The notes beneath the pieces were generated by a model. That model did not search any database. It saw nothing but the letters and a program-made list of their open reading frames with translations, and was not told the origin of the DNA. Position numbers and translations under genes: made by a program. A stretch of 64,000 bases of DNA, taken from the NCBI RefSeq assembly GCF_040054535.1, contig NC_090789.1:4460697-4524696 (forward strand), written 5' to 3'. This document shows, in pieces, positions 1 to 11,030 of this stretch; within the stretch, counting starts at the first letter, position 1, and each line of letters begins with the position of its first letter. Origin of the DNA: Antennarius striatus (taxonomy: Eukaryota; Chordata; Actinopteri; Lophiiformes; Antennariidae).

Positions 1-600
1 TCTTCTCAGAGTTTTCGTTGAGCTCCTGCACAGCAAGCATCACATCACACAAAGTCTAGTTAAAAAGACACTTTTTTAGAAAGGCGTTGATCATCTGAAG
101 GCTCCAGATGCGTTAACAACATCACACCGACAGCTCAAGCTAGTGCGGTCCCAAACGATCCACTCCCATCAATTACTTTCACGCTGAATCGATACCTTCA
201 TCTACGATTTTATGAAGGTTATTTGTATTAATAATTAACTGTCAACAGACTAAACATCCCATAAAACATTTTACTCTGAAGAGTTATGAGTAATTACAGT
301 CCTTAGGTAACAGTTAAAATGTACAAGTACGAAGTCGAAAAGAAAAGCAGCCGTTGTAAAGCCGCTCTTCTCACTGATGACATCATGTACTCTGACAGCA
401 CTTGTTTCCATAACAACCAGAGGAAAAAAACCCAAAAAACTTCTGGATACCATTCTTCCATTGGGTCTTTTATCACATCACGTTGCAATCCTTTACAGGA
501 TGTCTATTTCATTTTTTTTTTTGAGTTACAAATACTACAATGAGTGGCTGATCATAAATGTCCGAGACATTTCCAGTTACTCCAAAAGATGAAAACAAAC
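1..600. other. AT-rich non-coding stretch
   Basis: No supported gene is visible. The short open frames on both strands here have no recognisable protein character. If the exon at 601-722 is real, this stretch is part of the following intron of that minus-strand gene. Confidence 0.5.
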
Positions 601-722
601 CTTTAGCCGGCTTTGGCAGTCTTCCAGACCAATTTCACTCAAGATATTCTTCACTGCCTTGCGTGCCTTTCGGATCTTCTCGATATTTCCAACTGGAACC
701 TGATACATTATTCCTCACGAGC
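601..722 (-). CDS. Probable first coding exon of an unrecognised minus-strand gene (partial)
   Basis: Read on the minus strand, a strong pyrimidine-rich tract ends in CCACAAG and is followed by a short leader, an ATG (706-708) and 36 open codons up to a plausible AAAG/GTTTGT donor at 601/600. The peptide begins MYQVPVGNIEKIRKARKAVK and continues as a basic, probably helical segment rich in Lys, Arg, Ile and Leu. An alternative acceptor, TATCAG, would give an exactly 99-bp phase-0 exon (601-699). I do not recognise the protein. If real, the gene continues left of the window, and its untranslated first exon could lie near 2927-3100, where a GACGAG/GTAAAT donor is present. It could also be a chance open frame. 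Confidence 0.35.
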
Positions 723-739
723 CTTGTGGAGAAATAAAA

Positions 740-2090
740 TAAGAAAAATAAAACTAAATAAACAAGCTCTAACGTTACGTGGCACTAACACAGTTAATTA
801 TTCTACAGATATGAGAGTTCAATCAGATTTATATCATAGTGGTGGGTAAATGTGTTCCAGCACCAACCCTTCACAAACAGACACATGAATTATCATTTAA
901 ACTTTTGATTTAAAAAAAAAACCCCAAACATTAAATTTGTGTATTTTTGTATCACAAACGACAAACATGGTTTACATAGTTTTGTTTCAGCTGAAACTTT
1001 GTTGCATCATAAGCTGCCAGCAACGTCCTCCGTCTTCCTCTGATTCTCCATCCTCTGGATCAGTGCTTTTGTTCCGTTTACTGTAGGGTCGTATCTACGC
1101 TATGTTAAGTTTTAATTGCCAATTTAAAAGTCCTAAAGCTACCTACTGATTTATATTTACAAGACACATTATTAACCGGTTCGGGAACTATATATTTTTA
1201 TTCTAACTGGTACAAAAACGTCAGTTCTTGGGTGGAACTTAAAACCGGAAACATTATAATATTGTTTCTGTTTGGAATGAACTGATTGGCAAAAAATTCT
1301 GGTTCAAACCCCTGGTCTAAAGAACTAGAGAGGACTTTTATTACATTATGTTATTAATCCACTGGTTGAAAGTTGACTCTTTTCCTATAAATTAGATAAA
1401 TACACTAAACATACAGTGATTTGTGGTATTACAGTATATTGCTATTTTGTCCCTTTAAGCTATGTATGAGATTATTAAAACATTTACAGTTCGATACCTG
1501 ATTTTCTATCCTATTGAATCGGATATTATTAGCAATTAAGTGAGTCATGAGTATAACCTCTAACAAAGATCGCATCCCAGAACTCCCCGACTGGAGCTTT
1601 TATCTTTGAGCTCTTTCCCCGCCTACTGATGAAAGCCCCGCCCATTTCCCAAAAAAGGAAAACCTGAAATCCGACTCCACTAAATTACTAAATTAACACC
1701 CCACCCTCTGTGGATTTCATTTGTTAATCTAACGACGTCCTTATGAACTTCTTCAGACTTGGCACGACCATTTATGTCTGCGTTTCCATAGTTACGAATA
1801 AAATTTTGGCTAATTTTGTGGGTGGGATTTGCTAACAACGTTTATTATATCCCCCCCCCTGCCCCCCAAAAAAACTTAACGTTCACATCTCTCATGCTTC
1901 AGAGAGGTGTCTTTTTCAAATTCTAGCAGTTTTAACATTTTATTTTTAAACAACTTATGTAAGTAATGCGCGAATAACACGTGCAATCGACAACGAGAAC
2001 TTAAATGTTGCATAACGTAAAAGTAACTTTTAATACAACCTTAACTTTTTCCAAACTTGACAGTATAGGTCAACAAGTCACCGGAAATTG
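740..2090. other. Non-coding, AT-rich
   Basis: No gene supported. A minus-strand open stretch at about 1013-1095 has a protein-like composition, but it is bounded by stops on both sides and its upstream AG lacks a pyrimidine tract. The stretch would be intron if the exon at 601-722 belongs to a gene that starts near 3000. Confidence 0.45.
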
Positions 2091-2094
2091 GGTA

Positions 2095-2128
2095 GTCACG
2101 TGACTTCCGACAAGGAAGCAGCCATTTT
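2095..2128. promoter_or_regulatory. Promoter-like cluster: palindromic E-box, ETS and YY1-type sites
   Basis: GTCACGTGAC at 2095-2104 is a perfect ten-base palindrome of the CLEAR/USF type. It overlaps ACTTCCG (2103-2109, ETS/GABP core) and is followed by GCCATTTT (2121-2128, YY1-like on the minus strand). This combination is typical of TATA-less housekeeping promoters. No gene can be attached to it with confidence. Confidence 0.35.
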
Positions 2129-2739
2129 GAACCAGCTGAATCATGGACTGCCTCCTCTGTTACACTGAAGATCCACTAGAGGGAAGTGGGCATGTGCTAC
2201 ATTGATCAATAAGAGGTTGGGTTTTTTTTATTTTAAATTGTAATTATTGATTGTTAATTGATTGTTAATGGCATCATTCAGAGACTCCCGCAAAAAAAAC
2301 CAACAACAACAACATGTTATGAGGTTTCCACTTTTCACGCCTGCCATAATTATTATTACAATATTGCTATTTATTGATTGGTGATTTAAAAAAAAAAAAA
2401 AGGAATATTGGGACTAATGGGAACCAATTGAGGCACTTATCTGTGATCAATCAATACGTGAAACACTAGAATAAAGATTGCAAGCATACACTTTTGTAAA
2501 AATCACGTAGTACCACAGTAATATCCAAACACATCAGTGTCATCCTTGGCCTTGATGACACTGTGTTGTATGACTGAATGAAAACACTGTGGCTGCCAAT
2601 AAATGAGGTTGTACACAAATAACATCAAAAGCTCAAGTCACTCCAAGTCTCCCACACTTGCGTGTCCCCACGTGTGTCACGTCTATCGATTTATTGACAA
2701 GACCGAAAAACTAGTTTAAAGTGAGCGTTCTGGATGATA

Positions 2740-3260
2740 GTCGCCTACAAAATCCTGCCTCTCCATTCAGCTGCCATCCTTCCCCCTGACTCTGGTGCCC
2801 ACACTGGAAGCATCAAAAGCCCCACAAGCGCGCACGCTGAGAGCGACAAGCCGCTCTCCGATGCGGACACGCCGGGTCTCCACACGCCAGGATGCCCGCA
2901 GCTTCCTCACGGATATTTACCTCGTCCGATGCTCAGGGTAGGGTTGACGTTAGATGCCGCGGTGCCAGCCCCGACAGGATAGCGCGTCCACTTCAACCGG
3001 CCCTCAGCCTACTGTGTCGGTAGGCTGCGTCCGCTCCCGGTGCTGCAGGCTGATACTCATCCGAGCAGCATCCTCCGTCTGCGGACACCGCTGCGTGACG
3101 AAGGCGGTCAAATATATGAAGTGATGTTTGCAAACCCCCTCCTAAGATAAGTTATTTTTTTGTACCAGCTTTTGTCCCTTTCTTCCCCTGTTGAGGAAAA
3201 AATGGCGCTCAAGTTCAGGATGTGACGTACAGACCTCGATTTGCATATTACCCAAACTGA
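2740..3260 (-). promoter_or_regulatory. GC-rich island, possible promoter and untranslated first exon
   Basis: This is the only strongly GC- and CpG-rich block in the first 11 kb. On the minus strand it carries a good donor (GACGAG followed by GTAAAT, boundary at 2926/2927). An octamer-like ATTTGCAT and a CCAAT box lie at about 3239-3265. No frame that starts with ATG reaches the donor, so an exon here would be untranslated. It would fit as exon 1 of the gene represented at 601-722. This is inference from composition and signals. Confidence 0.35.
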
Positions 3261-3299
3261 CCAATAGGAAGCTTCTCAGGCTAAAAACCTAAAAAACTT

Positions 3300-5219
3300 T
3301 TTATTCTTTTGAGAGGACTGTTGACCGTTGTTTCATTGTGTACAGGTGCTAAATGTTATGCACTTGTTTCTAATAATGAGTAAAAAAGGGACTACCTGAT
3401 CATACTTTTGCATTATGCAAGAGATAGCTAGGTGTGGGGGCGTGGCTACTGCGACCCCCACTGGAAGTCACGTGGTACATGACTAAGGGTAACCAATGGG
3501 CTGTCGAGAAAATGAGCTAAATGGGTGGTCCTTCTGGCCTGATGTCATATCATGCTGCTTTTTTCATCCAATCAAATTTGAAATCGATTTAGATAGGAGA
3601 GAGAGTTTGAATATCGATTCAATTTTTTTTAGCTAGCATAGCATAAGGTAACACAACTATAAAATATGTGTAACGATACCGGAAAACCAAATGACTAGCT
3701 ACTGCTGCATAGATATTTATACGAATAGCAAAATTTTATCTTAGGCATTCATATTGGCGACATCTGCGTGCTAAAGCTAATTTAAATCTTTCAAGTTAAT
3801 TTTCGCAAACTTATCACTTTCACCCATCAATGTTCTAACATGATCGCTTTTGTTCATGATGCAAAAACCAGAATTAATATCAAATCAATCCATTGGTTGG
3901 TGCAGAGACATATCGACACTTCATCTTAGTGACAATGTGGTTATTCTATTCTAAAACTTTGATGTTGTGAATTTATAACCTGTTATCCCTTGTGTAACAA
4001 GTCTTCTTTAGTAGTTTAACTACAAGTACCCAATAATTAGTATTATAATTCACTTTACACTGTCCTCATCCGTCAATCTTTTACTCTTGAAGCAGACGAT
4101 AAATTTCTTTGGCCCTCTGATTATATAGATTTAGCAGAAACGGTGCAACCACTGGGCATTTGGCATTTCTTACCACAAAAGAGCAGTCACATCATTGGTA
4201 AGACACCTGAAGTATAATGAAGTTAGATGGTAGCACCTGTAAAAGCTCAAGTGTAAGAGATTTTTCACCAATACAACCTGAGTGTGCAATTTATACATGA
4301 ACCCCCATTCAAAATCAACTTGGACATTATTTATGCTTGTTTACTCAAACCCAGATAGGTCTTCTCAGCCAGGTCATTTTAAATCTACCACCACTATGTT
4401 GTAATGGTACTTCTTGTGTAACCAAGAGTGTGTCAGAGTAATAAAATGTCCACATGTTACTGTCATGGCAATTACAACCAAATACACCAAAACCATGTCT
4501 AGTACTCGGATGACCTGACAAGCCAATCAAGCCAAAGTGTGACGTTCAGGGACCCAATGACAGGGTATGTAATTTCTAAATTTGACATAGTACTGACAAT
4601 TATCAAAATGTCTACAATACTGTAGCACCTCGTCACCTAGTCCAAACATTTCACCTCTAAATTGTGTTTATTTTAGAGTTTAAAGACGGCTGGCTTGTCC
4701 CAGTTAATGACTCATGACGGCCAGACCGCAGTGATCGCGGGCAGACGTGACGGTGGATCTGGGTTAATTTACCAGCTCTCCCTGCGTCCCGAAATGCCGC
4801 ACCAGTCACAGCAACCTTATCGTTATCATATAAAATGACGCGTTGTAGTAAAAAAAAAAAAAGCTTTTGAGTCAGTTGTGTAAAAGGATTAAGTGGAAGT
4901 AGTAAAATTCCTCAGATAGTAACAGATTGAGCCTCAGTTTTTAATATGAATGGCATTGTTTGAGTGCCTCTTATTTAACTTTTAAACTCCCCACAGTTCT
5001 TGTCACACTGCGAGGAAAAAGTGACCACTTTTAAGAATTTTATTTTGAAAGACCGGTGGAAGTTTAATGACTTATCTCGTGGTTAAAGTCGCCCACTTCC
5101 ACGCCACGCACCAATAGTCCTGACCCATAATGATATCTGTTTGTGCTTGAAGTTTTTTCGATCTTATGTCATGGGAAAATAAACCTTTGTAAACTAGGGT
5201 AGTAGATGATTAGCTTTAC
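3300..5219. other. Intergenic, no gene seen
   Basis: AT-rich sequence with scattered homopolymer runs. There are no long open frames, and no RNA genes or repeats that I recognise. Confidence 0.5.
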
Positions 5220-5345
5220 GGCGTACCCTGCTATGGCGTCGCTCTGCCCCGCCCAGCATCACCTGATTGGCTGTTAGTGAGGCGCTGTATAGAAGCGTCA
5301 TCATGATGCTAAGCCAATCAGAATTCGACGAGCTATGGCGTCGTT
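5220..5345. promoter_or_regulatory. Symmetric CCAAT/GC-box element
   Basis: CTGATTGGCT (5263-5272) and AGCCAATCAG (5312-5321) form a perfect ten-base inverted pair, each containing an NF-Y-type CCAAT box. A GC box (CCCCGCCC, about 5247-5254) lies beside the first arm. GCTATGGCGTCG occurs as a direct repeat at 5230-5241 and 5332-5343, outside both arms. It resembles a compact, possibly bidirectional promoter, but no transcript is evident nearby. A decayed mobile element is an alternative. Confidence 0.35.
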
Positions 5346-6903
5346 AAAATAGTTCTGCAACAACAAGTCAGGGCTCATTTCTGGCAACTTTATAAGTTTT
5401 TTTTTCTTTTCTTTTTTTGCAAAACACACTCGACTAGTAACAATTAAAAAAAAAAAAAGTATACAGATTTTCCCAAAATGTGTGGCATTCTAAACTGTTT
5501 TCTATAATAAAAAAAAAGTCACACATACAAACTGATACTTTCAGTCAGAAAATGTATTAAATTAATCACTTTCATTTACTTCAACAAGCACAATTTACAG
5601 TCGAAAACAGGCTATGGTCCATTAGTGCCTTAGACAAGCAAGTAATTTTAATACATTAGTTATTTGTAACACACAAGGGCAGGATTATCTCAAAACTGCA
5701 ATCAGGTCAGATTCATTTTTATAGACATTTAGCTGTACATGAGACTGCAATGTGTCCCTCATAACTTTAATAAATAAGGCATGAGGAATGATCTGGCATG
5801 CTATGCATCATTTGCACTACCCCAGAGGTCTGTGTACAGCTACTATGCCTTTCAGTGGAGAAATATAGACATATCCATCCTATACAAATCTCTTATAATT
5901 AAGCACTCTTCAGAAATAACTCTTTTGCTGGATTTTAGATCCCAACAGAGCAAAGACTCAGCAAGACACTGGAACAAAGATCTGAAAAATCAGGGTTGCT
6001 TTGTTACAAGTCAAAGTCATTTCTTTAAACCAATAGCAGATTGTGCATTTGAGATCAGATTAACCTCTTTCCACCAAAGGCAAGGAGTGCATTAGGGTGT
6101 ATCATGCCTTTTGAGTGAAGAAAAACCACTGAGGTCACAAACAGCACACTTACTCCATGTAGCGTTACAAAACACATCAATACCCTATCAGGAAAACACT
6201 GTTAGTTGGGCGACAGCAGAATACAAGGGAAAACACACTGGAGCTTTGAATAAGCCCCATTATTATCGGAATCTAATAAATAAAATGCATTGAGGTGAGC
6301 CGTAGAAAGAAACGAGGTTACATCATTGTGTCATAAATTCATTTCAACTCTGAAACATGAGGGGACTGAAGCAGAGAATCCACGATGTGGCATTGGTTCT
6401 TTTAAATGCTTGAAAAATCTACAGACAAATGTATTCGGTGTCGAGCAGACAGGATTTACAGAACCATCAACAAGTAATTAATAGTTTGGTTAAATCAATT
6501 GTACATTTCGTAAAATGGATTTAATTTAGGAAACAAACCACCACAAACAAGGTGGTGGTTGAAGGGGAGGGGAGAGGGGGGGGGGGTGTCCCATCTCCAA
6601 GGAGTTGTCCATTTTGTTGCATAATGTCATTTCATCTTGGACTTGTGTTCTTTTAGATGACAGATTCTTACAATTCACCGGAGGGAGGAGCAAAACATGA
6701 AGACCTTTTAGTGTTTCCAATTTTAAGATGTTCTTCAACATTGGAAATAGTAGGACATTGCATTACTTTAATTTGGGGTTTTTTCTTAAAAAGGTGGTTG
6801 GAATGTTGACCACATTTAGGCCCTTGTCTACCCCTCTCACACAGTGAAAGCAGCGGCAAAGGAGGATCTGTGCAATATAATTTAGGACAGGCGCCGAGGG
6901 AAT
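5346..6903. other. Intergenic and azin1 3' untranslated region
   Basis: azin1 (minus) stops at 6904, so its 3' untranslated region runs to lower coordinates through this stretch. No perfect AATAAA was found on the minus strand here. ATTAAA variants occur near 6764, 6524 and 5647, and the end could not be fixed. A G-rich run lies at about 6563-6590. The open frames at 5781-6095 and 6526-6859 have no protein character. Confidence 0.45.
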
Positions 6904-9870
6904 TTACACACTGTACTGGACCAAGTCGAAGTTCTTCATAGCGCTGTCCTGTGCCACACCAGCCTCCTGCATTTTGAACCTGTGTGCAACAGCAAATGCC
7001 AGAGTGAGTGCATTGTTATTTGCATTGGTGTCAGATGGGAACGCTGTGACTCACTCCAGACTCACCAGTCAGAGGTGGAGACGGTGTAGTAGATGGGCAG
7101 GCCGCAGGAGCTGAACTCCTCCATGCCGCACGCTCCCATGTCGGAGAAAAGAAGCCAGTCTCCCACGCTGAGCTCAGGCAGCAGGCAGCGCTCCATCACA
7201 CAGTCCAGCTGGTCCAGCGATGGACCCCACAGGCTGCTGGGATACACCGCCTCTTCGCCACACAGCCCATACTGCAACGAAAAACAATAGTATATTAAAC
7301 GATATGCAAGACACAAAGTATAAGATTATCTAAAGGTTTGGATTTATCAGCTGTTATGATAGGTATCCCATAACACTGTCAGGTCTCTAAATGACAATAT
7401 AATTTACTTTTTAAATTTTTTTATGCAAAGAAATATAGATCCTGCTTGCTTTAATGCTCATCATGGATGACCCTTTAGCTTTGTTCCAAATGCAGCTGAA
7501 TCAATTCTAAATGGGGTCAACTCTCACAGGTGCAGCTCTACTAACCTTGTGCACTGATGGGGCAGCGATGGAGTTTCCCAGCAGCTTGCAGCCGAATGCG
7601 CCATAAACACCCTCGTTGATGTAGTACAGGAATTCAGTATCTTCATTTTTCTCTCCTGAGTAAACATAGCAGGTAAGTAAATACAAATATAGCATCTGAA
7701 AAGTTTGTACATGCAACACCCAAGTGTTAAAAAAAAAGAAGTCCTCACACAACAAATATGAAAGCAAACTGGTCCACCTCAGTACAGCTATATGCACCCA
7801 AACAGTTCGGTCACACAGGCATTGCAGTTCGCTTTAACTTGACAAACAGGACCTCTGAGCTGGTGAAGTTGTATACCTTGAGTCAGATCGCCCCAGTGGC
7901 AGGTCACCAGCTCTTTGCCAATCACACTGACAGCCAGGCTGAAAGCCGAGGCCACATAGAAGTTGCTCGGCCGGGCCAACACTTGCACGCCAGACATTGG
8001 ACTGAAGTAAGCATCCAGCAGCGGTCTGACTGCAGACTCAACCTGCACAAAGTCAGAGGATACATTTACAAAATACTGGCATAATAGGCATTATACTGTT
8101 TAAAGCTGAAATCCCTGGCCCAGTAAGTTACACTTGTAAAAATGAGTTAGAACACATGTATGCAAAATCAAGCAAAATGAATTAAAATCCTTGAATAAAT
8201 CAGTGATGTCTTCAGTAATGATGGTTAAAGAGAATAGCTTCATTCTACAGTGTAGACCAGATGGGGGGGGTACAAATAGAATCACCCTAAATTATGCGAC
8301 ATACTTGAATCTGCTTAAGATTTTTTTAGGTTTAAAGTCTAATTAAAAGCGTCCAAAAACCACAGCTTTTTCACACTAACCTGTTTGAGTTGAAAATCTG
8401 AGCCAGTAAATCCACTTCCAATGTCCAGGATGTTCATGTTGAAGCCCAAATCCACCTGAACAGAAACATCACAAGGTCAATAATTACCAGGGAGAGTGAA
8501 AGCCAAAAAAAGTATTGAGCTACATCGGCCATTTTCCGACTGATTCATGATAATATATTCATCAGATTTTCCTACCCCCATGTCAAACACACAGCGGGCA
8601 TCTGATAGTGCATGGGCATACGCTTCTTGCAAGTCCTGGCATGTGCTGGGGATGTGGAAAGTAACCCCCACCACCTGGACCCCCAGTTCTTTAGCTGCTT
8701 CCAGCAGGTGCCGACAGCTCTTCAGAGAGAAGCCGAAGGTCATGCTGGTCTCAGCTGCATGCTCCTGGGTGGTCAACTGTAGCAACAATCTAGAATAGGA
8801 AAAATAAAAACACGACAGAAACATTCTTTTAAAGCAAGCAAAATACTTTTCCAAGCTTAAGACTAACTAGCTCAATAAAAAAATATTTTAAAAAATGTTA
8901 CTCCCTATGAAAATGGTCACTTCACTGACTCAGGCTTTAGTTTGCAAAAATTGAAGAGTTAAAAAATTACTAAGGACAATTTTTCAGAGCCAAATGTAAT
9001 CTTACTTTGCTTCAGGGTGCAGACGAGAAATCTTCCCTAGCTCTGCCTCATTTTCACACACGAGGTGCTGGATGTTGCTCCTGGCAGCATGCTTAATGTG
9101 CGCCTGCTGTTTGCATACACCTGAGAAAATGATGTTTTCTGGTGGTACACCGTGCTCCAGCACCAGGTTTACTTCCGCCTAGCACACACAAAGGACATGC
9201 ACATTAGCGATAACACGTCATTAATGGCTAAAAGGCCCATCAAAACAATCCACATACATCAACTTTGTTCCATAATTTGAAAGGGTAACTGTCATCGACC
9301 GACTAGTAATCCACTGAGTGCTTGTAATGAAATTGCGTCAAAATACCAAGTGCTTTAATATTGTTCAGAAAACAAAAATAGAAATTACAAAAAAAAAACA
9401 ATCAACATAACAATCTGATTGTGTGAACATTAAATCCTACCTTGTTGACGCAAACAAAGCCCAGGCCTAAGGAGGCCAGCACCTCGATGACAGCAGGGCT
9501 GCTGTTGTTCTGCACTGTGTAGTAGGGCTGGAGTTGGGGTGCGATGCTGTGCCAGCACACATGCTGCCTCATCAGAGCACCGAGATCACCTACAAGAAAC
9601 GCACTCTTCTCCACCTGGGAGCACAAAGAGGAGACACCTGCACTCAGTTTTCACAACTTATTAAAACTGCATAACTCAGATATGGTAAAAAGCTGCTATG
9701 ACAACTATTTCAAGCACTTCAAAAATGTTTGACCTGACGATATTTTAAGACAAGTAAGCTGAACTGACCAGAGCCTGTTCACAGATGTGTCCATCAACCA
9801 CGTCTTCAAGTGTTACTCCTCCCTCCAGGAGTTCAACAATGTAGCTGGGTTTGTCAGAGAGTCCTTTCAT
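6904..9870 (-). CDS. azin1: Antizyme inhibitor 1 (ODC-like, probably catalytically dead)
   Basis: AZIN1 binds ornithine decarboxylase antizyme more tightly than ODC does, which frees ODC and raises polyamine synthesis and uptake. Nine coding exons are read: 9870-9769, 9614-9441, 9178-9006, 8789-8576, 8455-8381, 8042-7877, 7655-7546, 7271-7066 and 6979-6904. They total 1296 bp and 431 residues, against 448 in human AZIN1. The start is MKGLSDKPSY, like the family. The ODC barrel and C-terminal beta domain are recognisable, for example FDMGVDLGFNMNILDIGSGF and SSLWGPSLDQLDCVMERC. The Schiff-base lysine of ODC (Lys69) is Gln69 here (codon 9512-9510). The catalytic cysteine of the WGPxC motif is Leu357. 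The Arg of the ODC EPGR motif is Asn in RPSNFYV. These changes argue for an antizyme decoy and not a decarboxylase. The C-terminus is short and lacks the ODC degradation tail. It is divergently oriented to atp6v1c1, as in human. Confidence 0.93.
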
Positions 9871-10190
9871 CTTCACTGAATTGCGATAAGCTGACTATCA
9901 TAAAGAACAGATAAGCAAGTTACGGGGTCACGACTGAGCCAATGGGGTCCTGCCGGTGTGCAACAAACTGCAAAGAGACAGGAAAAAACAAAAAGTCTTT
10001 TTAGTCAATCAGAAAGGCAGAACAGAAGGTGAGGAACTTTACAAAGTGTTTTCAAATTTAAAATCAAAACCTACCATGCCCAAAAAAAAAAAAGTTTTCA
10101 AGCCACGTGTCACAAATGAAACAGAATTTGCTAATCCTTTAGTATATTTTTGAAAACATATGGTTCTTTCCCACCTCTAAAAACATTGTT

Positions 10191-10345
10191 AGTTGACCTG
10201 ATCACTCCAAATTGTCCATAGGTGTGTGTGTGTGTGTGTGTAAGCAGTTGTGTTATCTGTGTGGCCCTGCAAGCTGTGCCAGGCTCCAGCATACCCATTA
10301 CCCGCAAAGCGGATAAACAGCTGTCTTCTATACTGCAGCGGTCTT
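10191..10345 (+). repeat. Degenerate LINE (L2/Maui-like) 3' tail with TG microsatellite
   Basis: The stretch CCAAATTGTCCATAGGTG, a TG run, GTGGCCCTG, CAGGCTCCAGCA, and then CCCGCAAAGCGGATA has the word order of the common fish L2-type LINE 3' end. Several internal words are lost, so it is an old fragment. It lies in the azin1 leader intron. Assigned from memory of the family and not searched. Confidence 0.5.
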
Positions 10346-11030
10346 CAAGAAGATTGGATTAATAGATTCTTACTATATATTTAATAGCATTTTTCACCCA
10401 CTATTGAGGTTTATAAAGTAGCAAATATAAATCTAAACTCTGGAAGAACATCAAAGAAAGAATATTTGAAATAAAACACATTGCAACATTCAAATAGTTC
10501 CAGGTTAACCGTCTTTAAAAAGGTTTAGAAACAAAGAGTGTTTGAGGTGCTTTACTATGTGCATTACATAAGTAATGCTCAGGAGAACTGGACAAACTAG
10601 TTTATGTACCACTGTGTTTCTGGCTATGTACGCACATTTTAAATAGCAATCAACCTCTATCGAACTCAATTGCAGTACATCTGGAAAAAACTATCATAAT
10701 ATTTGCAATTCATGGACATCGGGACATACTAAAATATGTCCAATCAGTAACAATCTCATCAAATACTTCAACAGAGGAGAACTTTCTGACATACGTAGTA
10801 CTGCATACACTCCCGACACCTCGTTCTTTGTTAATCCAAATCAAGGAAACTTCTATTAAAAGGTAACAACAGTCAACACAAACATATCTGATCAAACAAT
10901 ACTTTGGATACTGGTGTCTGGACAGAACATCGTGCCCCTGGACTTTTACCACAGGTGTGGGTAACTGAGTGTGTGCCATGGGTAGTGAGTCACTCACATG
11001 GACAAGTCAGGAGATGGACCAGTCCCGCTA

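Noticed and set aside
1013-1095. Minus-strand protein-like open stretch
   Set aside because: Bounded by stops, and the upstream AG lacks a pyrimidine tract. It cannot be joined to the exon at 601-722 in frame.
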